Below the pieces are notes generated by a model. That model was not told where the DNA came from and made no database searches. It saw only the letters and a program-made list of their open reading frames with translations. 64,000 nucleotides of DNA from Amaranthus tricolor (lineage: Eukaryota > Streptophyta > Magnoliopsida > Caryophyllales > Amaranthaceae), in assembly GCF_026212465.1 (NCBI RefSeq), contig NC_080048.1:31365517-31429516 (forward strand), read 5' to 3'. Below are positions 58,262 to 64,000 of the stretch, piece by piece (position 1 is the stretch's first letter; each line of letters starts with the position of its first letter). The position numbers were made by a program, and so were the translations under genes.

Positions 58262-58930
58262 CTTTCAGCTAACATCCAATCAAACCAAAGGCATTACTTA
58301 ATAGAACAACTAACAAATCAAACAGATATAAAACCTCAAAGAAATCGATAATCCACTTCAACTACAATGGTAAACTCACTGTTAGTTAATTTAAAATTTC
58401 ACACAGTGCAATAAATCAATCAAATCTGCTCATCAAATTTCAAAATTCTTTAACAATATAAGAACCTTAATTAGAATTTTAAAAGAAAATACGGAAGCAT
58501 AAAGAAAAGGTGGCATCTCGATAGGGATGCACGATAAATATGGAGACATACCTGTATGAATGAGATGAGAGAAGAAGATTGCAAAAAGCAGCAATGGAGA
58601 GCAAAAGAAGGAATTAGGGTTCTTCCGAATGAAATTTGTATTGTTTAGTCCTTAGACTTTATTTCGTTCTGGCGTTTCTCGGTTCTCAACTTTTCACCTT
58701 CTACCCTTATTAGTATAGTTATTACGGATATGTAATATGTAATCTAAGTATTAGGATAATTTCATTAGTTTTCTCAATTACTTGAACTAAAATTCAATAT
58801 CGAAACACTATAAAAATGAAAATGATCACTAAAAAGATTTGGTAAGCATCAATAATAATCGTTAATAATAAAAACAATATTGATTGTGCTGAATACATGT
58901 TCACTCTTTTGACAAAAGAAATAACATTAA
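58262..58930. other. U2AF65 5' leader and promoter region
   Basis: Contains a probable leader exon around 58553-58640 with donor CAG|GTATGTC, an intervening AT-rich stretch, and upstream promoter sequence. No other gene. Confidence 0.45.
58614..58621 (-). promoter_or_regulatory. Telo-box-like AACCCTAA upstream of U2AF65
   Basis: TTAGGGTT on the plus strand reads AACCCTAA in the gene sense, about 355 bp upstream of the ATG. The interval 58262-58560 has splice-like junctions (CAG|GTATG near 58553-58549), so an intron in the 5' leader is likely and the box would then sit near the transcription start. Confidence 0.4.
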
Positions 58931-59330
58931 TTTAATGTTTGCGGCATTAGAATTTAGACTTCAAAAGTTTTCTAACAATATATTATATGTCATACTCTGA
59001 TAACCGAGCGAGAAATGACTATCATTTAGAATTTGCACTGACTTTTAGTACACTTAGTCACACAAAACACGCGATTGGACCGCGGTAAAGTCGTGTAACA
59101 GACACGACTGGACCGTAGCAGAGTAATGTGTTTTATGCGACTCTACTGCGGTCAAGTCGTGTGTTTTACGCGACCCCACCGCGGTCCAATCGCGCATTGA
59201 GTGTGCTAAAAATCAATGTAAACTTTAAACGGTCGTCATTTCTCGCTCAGGTATCAAACTTAGGCATATAATATATCTTTGGAGAGCTCTTGAAGTCTAA
59301 TTTCTAATTCTGCAAACTTTGCATTAATGC
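58931..59330. repeat. Long palindrome with GC-rich centre
   Basis: Inverted arms of about 190 bp meet near 59133. Outer matches include ATATTATATG and GAGCGAGAAATGAC (left 59009-59023 and its complement near 59240-59253). Inner matches include CGCGATTGGACCGCGGT (59070-59086) and its complement near 59179-59195. The core repeats GTCGTGT and CGGTC words. No reading frame. Possibly a foldback element or hairpin-RNA source. Confidence 0.8.
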
Positions 59331-59560
59331 GATTTTCCTATCAAAAGTTACGACCAAAGGAGTAAATATGTATCAAATTTCAGCAAAAGCAAACTTTAAA
59401 CGATCGTCATTTCTGGATCAGGTATCGGAATTGGACATATAATATATCTAGTTTCTAATGCCACAAAAGTTGCATCAATATGATTTCCTATCAAAATTTA
59501 TGGCCAATAGAGTTAACATGTATCAAATTTCAACACAAAACGCACAACTAGGTTTAGTTT
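59221..59560. repeat. Two tandem copies of a ~171-bp unit
   Basis: AACTTTAAACGGTCGTCATTTC at 59221 recurs at 59392 (one mismatch), and later words (CATATAATATATCT, CCTATCAAAA, ATGTATCAAATTTCA) recur in the same order. The first copy overlaps the right arm of the palindrome, so the palindrome arm itself was duplicated. Confidence 0.8.
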
Positions 59561-59612
59561 CCAATTTTAAAAAAATTGCTTTCTTTCTTATAATTAATAT
59601 TTATTATTTTAA

Positions 59613-60866
59613 GGCATATTCTATATCGTAGGCACGAACTTTTGCAAAAGGCTATTAATAGCAAATCTTAAAAAATATTCACAAAATAGCGTTGTACTTT
59701 TGAAATTTAAGCTGTCGCAATATTAGTACCCAAAAAACGTTAGATTATACGTTAAATTGTAAAATTTCATTTTTACCCTTGTCTTTTTCATTAAAATACA
59801 GTAATATTATGTCCTTAAAATTCCACAGAATAGCATTCTACTTTTGAAATTTAATATGTCATAACATAAATATTAGAGGTGATCATGGGCGGCCCGGCCC
59901 GAAAAAGTGAGGGTTTGGGTACCAAAATATGGCCCGATGGGCGGGTTTGGGTAGAAAATAAGTGGCCCGATTTTTTTTGGGACGGGTTTGGGATTTGGTG
60001 TTTGGCCCGCGGGCCGGCCCCGCCCAGCCCGAAAAAGTGTGTGTTCATGATTTGCATTTTAAATTTGTTTTATATTATGTATAATATGTAACAATTGTAT
60101 TTGATTATTTCAATTATTTTTAATTTGTGTTTTAAATTATGTATAATATGCAACAATTGTATTTGTAGTTTTGTAAATTTCTTTGTCTTTTTTGGTTTTA
60201 TTTATTTTAGTTTTATATTTTTATTTTTTTGGTTATTTACAAATCACGGTGATTGATTAGAAATTATTAAATAAAAAAATGAGAGTTTTTAATTTAAAGC
60301 ATTATTGATGAGTGCTTTAAGTTATAGTGAAATAATCATGGTTATCTTAAAATTAATTTAAAATAAAAAAATAGAAGAAATTGTTTGGTACAACACTGCA
60401 AGCAGCAGGAGGGAGGCAGGGACCATGAGTTTGTCATTTATATTGGCTGCTTCAATCTCTTTAGATTTTCAATACTTCATAATAGTACCTTTTAGATTGG
60501 ATAAATAAATTTTACATAAAAATTTTAAAATTATAAAGTTATTTAAATTTTACATAAGATATATAAATAATATATAACATAGGCCCGCAAAAGCCCGCAC
60601 AGTACGGGTTTGGGCAAGAACTTTTTGGCCCGCACTTTGGCCCCGCCCCGGCCCGGCCCGCATCAATGGACAGATTTTTGCCTCTCGGCCCGACCCAAAC
60701 CCGGCCCGGCCCGGTGTTTGATCACCTCTAATAAATATCCAAAAAACGTTAGATAATACGTTACATTGTGAAATTCTAAAAGTATAATGCTATTTTGTGA
60801 TATTTTTTTAAAATTTGCTACTACTGACCTTTTGCAAAAGTTTGTATCTACCATGTAGAATATCCC
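59613..60866. mobile_element. Mutator-type MITE, interrupted by a hAT element
   Basis: Ends GGCATATTCTATATCGTAG (left) and GGGATATTCTACATGGTAG (right, read inward), continuing with AACTTTTGCAAAAGG on both sides. It is flanked by the exact 9-bp duplication TTATTTTAA (59604-59612 and 60867-60875). Removing the inner insert and one copy of its duplication leaves about 389 bp, a typical MITE size. No coding capacity. Confidence 0.88.
59874..60730. mobile_element. Non-autonomous hAT element nested in the MITE
   Basis: 857 bp, termini TAGAGGTGATCATGGGC and TAGAGGTGATCAAACACC (read inward), exact 8-bp duplication ATAAATAT at 59866-59873 and 60731-60738. Both ends are GC-rich arrays of GGCCCG and GCCCGC words. 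The centre is AT-rich and contains no transposase. Confidence 0.9.
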
Positions 60867-60875
60867 TTATTTTAA

Positions 60876-61473
60876 TTTAATTATTATTAATAATTTTAGT
60901 CTAATAATAATAAATTTTGATTTTATAATTTAAAATAGATTTAAGGGAATTTTTGTAAAATCATTAAAAATAAAGTGGCAACAAATTGAAAAAGGTGACG
61001 ATTTTTAAGGATTGAGTTTATTTTTTCCAATTTTTATTTGTTGTCACTATATAAATGTACCATCATTTTTTGTATGAAAATTACGAAATTTCCCCTCATC
61101 CCTACAAGATCATCACAACACTCTTTCTAAAAATCATTAATTTTAAACAAACATCAATTTCAGTAGATTGTAACCAAATTTTTTGTATATTTAAATTAAA
61201 AAAAATTGGAACATGGCCAAGATGCACAAAACGTTTAACTATCGATATAATTATTAATGATTTCCTTAATTACAGAATTGCAATATAAATATTAATAATG
61301 ACAATTGGCAGAACCCCTTAAATCTGTCACATGTTCTTATACATCAAAATTAATAGATTGTATAATGTATGATATTAAGATTTATATACAAATAATCTAT
61401 TATTTTTTAGTGTTTTGTTTTGTAAATTTTATATTAAGATGTATATACAAACAACCAATAGTAAAAATATATA
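60876..61473. other. AT-rich, nothing recognised
   Basis: Short plus-strand frames (61055-61288, 61305-61511) have no recognisable content and the composition of random AT-rich DNA. Confidence 0.6.
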
Positions 61474-61831
61474 CCTTACAAAATAATTTGCTTTTAGCGG
61501 GATATATTTAGCGACATTTAATTTAAATGTATTAAATGTCGCTATTTCAAATTTCTAATAGTTTATATAAAGGATTTAGTGACATTTATTAAACTCTTTA
61601 GCAGCATTATACAAAATCACACTAAAGCTTTTTGCGATATAGGATATAGTGACATTTCTCACAAATGCCACTATAGACTATAGTAACACTTATATATGCC
61701 ACTAAAGACCAGATAAAGTGTCGCTAAATCACTTTATAGTGGAACTTAAAATAAAAACTAAAAATTATTATACTAAAAATTATTTTATGCCACTAAATTC
61801 AATGTCGCAAAAAGTTAAATTTGTTGTAGTG
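61474..61831. mobile_element. CACTA-type MITE
   Basis: The right end read inward is CACTACAACAAATTTAAC followed by TTTTTGCGACATT. The left end CCTTACAAAATAATTTGC is a decayed counterpart followed by TTTTAGCG...TTTAGCGACATT. Subterminal TAGCGAC / GTCGCTA and AGTGGCA / TGCCACT words recur throughout. The 3-bp flank ATA is present on both sides (61471-61473 and 61832-61834), as expected for CACTA elements. No ORF. Confidence 0.7.
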
Positions 61832-63239
61832 ATAAATATAATAATATGTAATAGAATAAAATCAACCTTACCTTATTTAATTCAATAAATAAAGCAATAA
61901 ACCAATTTGAATGTTTCATGTGGCAAATCTTTCTAAAGGTGTTGAAATAGACTACATTTAATAAAGCTTAATTATAAGTTTATTAAGCTGATTGGGGTTA
62001 TTAAGTAAGTTAATTCGAGTAATAATATTATTATTTTGATAATATTGACTCAAGTATTTCATTTGTTAACATTTTCAAGAAAGGGGTATATTTTATTTAA
62101 TGTATAAAATTTGTATAAAGAATACTTCGATAAAAGTGTATTTTGATAATATTTTATTAATTGATTACTATCTTATCTTTATAAAAATAAATTTAAATAA
62201 AGTATTGAAAAATAAATTCCTAAATGTAATTCTTATTTATACTACCAATTACTTATTTCATAAATCGTCTATTATACCCTTACAGCATGTCTTATATAAG
62301 ACTGTCTTACGATGAGACGACTTTAATAGAATTTAATGGGTCAAAGTTGAAAATAAAACCCATTCTTATCCCCATCTAACCGACATACCCCTTCCCCATT
62401 TCTTTCATCATCTTCATCTCTATTATCGTCACTCGTCAATTTTCATCGCTTCTTTATCTTAAATTTCTGGAAAAACACAAACTCAAGTCCTTGATCTTAG
62501 TTCGTTCATACAAACTTGAATTTTTGTTCATCATTATTATCCATTAAAGAAGAAAATCTGAAAATTCCATCTTATCCTTTCTTCAATTCGAAAATGAAAA
62601 GTGAGTGGGGAGTCTTTTGTATTCTTTATTTCATTTATTTTAAAAGCTTGTTATTGGGTTCAATTGAGGTATCAAGTTTATGATTTCTATTTGGGTTTAT
62701 GTTCAAGCTTGTAGGTTCTATTGGGCTTGATTATTGGTTTGATTGGGTACAGTAATGAAAGAAATTGGTGTTAGGGTGTGTTCTTCGATTGATTTCAAGC
62801 TTGTTTGTCTTCCATGGTCATTTTCAAAGTATGTGTATAAGCTATTTGTGAAAATGCTAAAGTGTAGTTAATGGGTTTTGCAAATGAAAGCTCTCGGTTT
62901 TATCTATTTATTTCAAAGGGAGCTTTATAAGAGTTATGCATATTGATCACTATTGGGTTTAAATTGGGGATTTTGTGATTCAAATTGAAGTTCAAGATTG
63001 AAAGTAGAAAGGTCCTTCAATGGTGATTGAGGTAACCCACAAACTATTCTATTTAAATATTAATGGAATGTTTTAAAGTAGTTTGGTATTTGTGGATTCA
63101 ATTTGGGTCTTTGATTCAAGTTTAGGTATCAAGTTGAATTTAAGATGAATATATGGATTCAGTTAGTAATTGAGGTGTTTTTAGTGTTGATTGGAATTGG
63201 TTATTTGGATTATTTGGTTTCTAGTATAAAATTTAGTAT
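61832..63239. other. Intergenic, with MITE end and leader-like stretch
   Basis: Near 62290-62320 a TAAGACTGTCTTACGATGAGACG terminus of the dispersed GACCGTCTC family occurs. From 62370 to 62600 the sequence is C/T-rich and leader-like. No sustained frame follows, and TTGGGTTTA..TTGGG words recur from 62650 to 63130. It may be the start of an LTR or gene extending past the window. Confidence 0.4.
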
Positions 63240-63800
63240 TTTGATATTGAAATTTAAGCTCAAAAACTGAGCATTCTGTTTTGGCCATTTTTAAGTCAGT
63301 TGTGATTGTTTCTAGGTTTTGGTGTCTTCTTGGAATTTGTAGAGCTCCAAGTCGTGGTCGTGTGGGCACTTGAATCACCCCGAGATGAGTTCGTATGAGG
63401 AAGTTATGTTCAAAATACTAGTAGACTGTCATAAAAATCGACAATGAGGTTCCGTTTTGTTCTGTCTGAATTATGTTGCTGTTTTTGAAATAGTTAGAGT
63501 CGTTTTGGGGTTTTGGTGTCTTTGAGATTTGTAGAGCTTCGAGTCGCGATCACATGGGCACTTGAATAGCTCCAAAATGAGTTTATATGAGAGAGTTATG
63601 TTCAAAATAGTGAAATAGTAGCAGACTGTCTTGAAAATCCATAATGAACCTTCTGTTTTGGCTATTTTGGGATCGTTCTAATTATTTCTAGGTTTTAGTG
63701 TCTTATAAGAATAGTAGAGCTCTGAGTAATGGTTGCGTAGCCACTTAAATCGTCTCATTTGGTTTCCGTATGAGTGAGTTATGCCTGTTTTAGTAAGAGG
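63240..63800. repeat. Three diverged tandem copies of a ~190-bp unit
   Basis: The order GTTTTGG..., TTCTAGGTTTTGGTGTCTT, TGTAGAGCTC, GTGGGCACTTGAAT, GAGTTCGTATGAG.., GTTATG recurs starting at about 63280, 63473 and 63660 (spacings about 193 and 184 bp). The copies are roughly 70-80% alike by eye. No continuous frame. Confidence 0.8.
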
Positions 63801-64000
63801 TGTCCTAAAATCATTATAGGATTCCGAATTTGGGATCAAGAGATATGGAAATTAATTGGATAATTAAATATTTTTGGATGAAGTATTAGATTCTGTTGAG
63901 ACTTGTTGATTGTAGGAAGAACAATGACCTTTGTGTTTAATCAAATACATTCTAATAGATTAAGGGTCTTGGTGTTACCTTAAATTCTTGTGAATCTTGA

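Overview
This is a nuclear plant DNA window, AT-rich, with spliced genes and about half of the sequence made of transposable elements. Three complete host genes can be read exon by exon with consistent GT-AG splice phases. They are a minus-strand SYF2-type pre-mRNA splicing factor (8997-15553, 5 exons, 309 aa), a plus-strand ABORTED MICROSPORES-like (AMS) bHLH factor (33085-36781, 8 exons, 567 aa), and a minus-strand U2AF large subunit (46850-58261, 13 exons, 567 aa). The protein types and intron structures indicate a eudicot. A dispersed family carrying GACCGTCTC/GAGACGGTC termini, seen at several sites, looks like repeats I associate with Caryophyllales; that placement is an inference.

Layout. 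1-2170: a tandem-repeat tract, a small GRF zinc-finger gene inside a Mutator-type (MULE) end, and a near-perfect 124-bp palindrome. 2171-8996: AT-rich, repeat-derived or empty DNA. 8997-15553: SYF2, with a 4.5-kb first intron carrying a dead RTE-type LINE. 16146-26763: a nearly full-length Ty1/copia element of the Sirevirus type with an extra envelope-position ORF, 1.2-kb LTRs about 1.3% diverged by eye, and the exact 5-bp target duplication TACTT; it splits an older MITE. 26931-33084: intergenic DNA with inverted-repeat elements and two weak small-ORF candidates. 33085-36781: AMS, with a 372-bp MITE in intron 4. 37690-43740: a decayed LINE whose 3' tail is split by a 3.5-kb hAT element with an exact 8-bp target duplication and long GGTTCC subterminal arrays. 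44060-45530: a decayed copia RT-RNase H fragment. 46850-58261: the U2AF large subunit. 58931-64000: a long palindrome, a hAT element nested inside a MULE MITE (both with exact target duplications), a CACTA-type MITE and a roughly 190-bp tandem repeat.

How it fits together. SYF2 (NineTeen-complex-associated) and U2AF65 (3' splice-site recognition) both act in pre-mRNA splicing, but they are about 31 kb apart with AMS and several elements between them, so I treat the pairing as coincidence. AMS is a tapetum and pollen-wall regulator. Nothing here is an operon or a prokaryote-like system. I did not find a clearly undescribed biological system. The most interesting material is transposon architecture: nested insertions dated by intact target duplications, hAT elements that share terminal layout but carry different GC-rich subterminal arrays, long palindromes, and twin in-frame splice-site choices in AMS.
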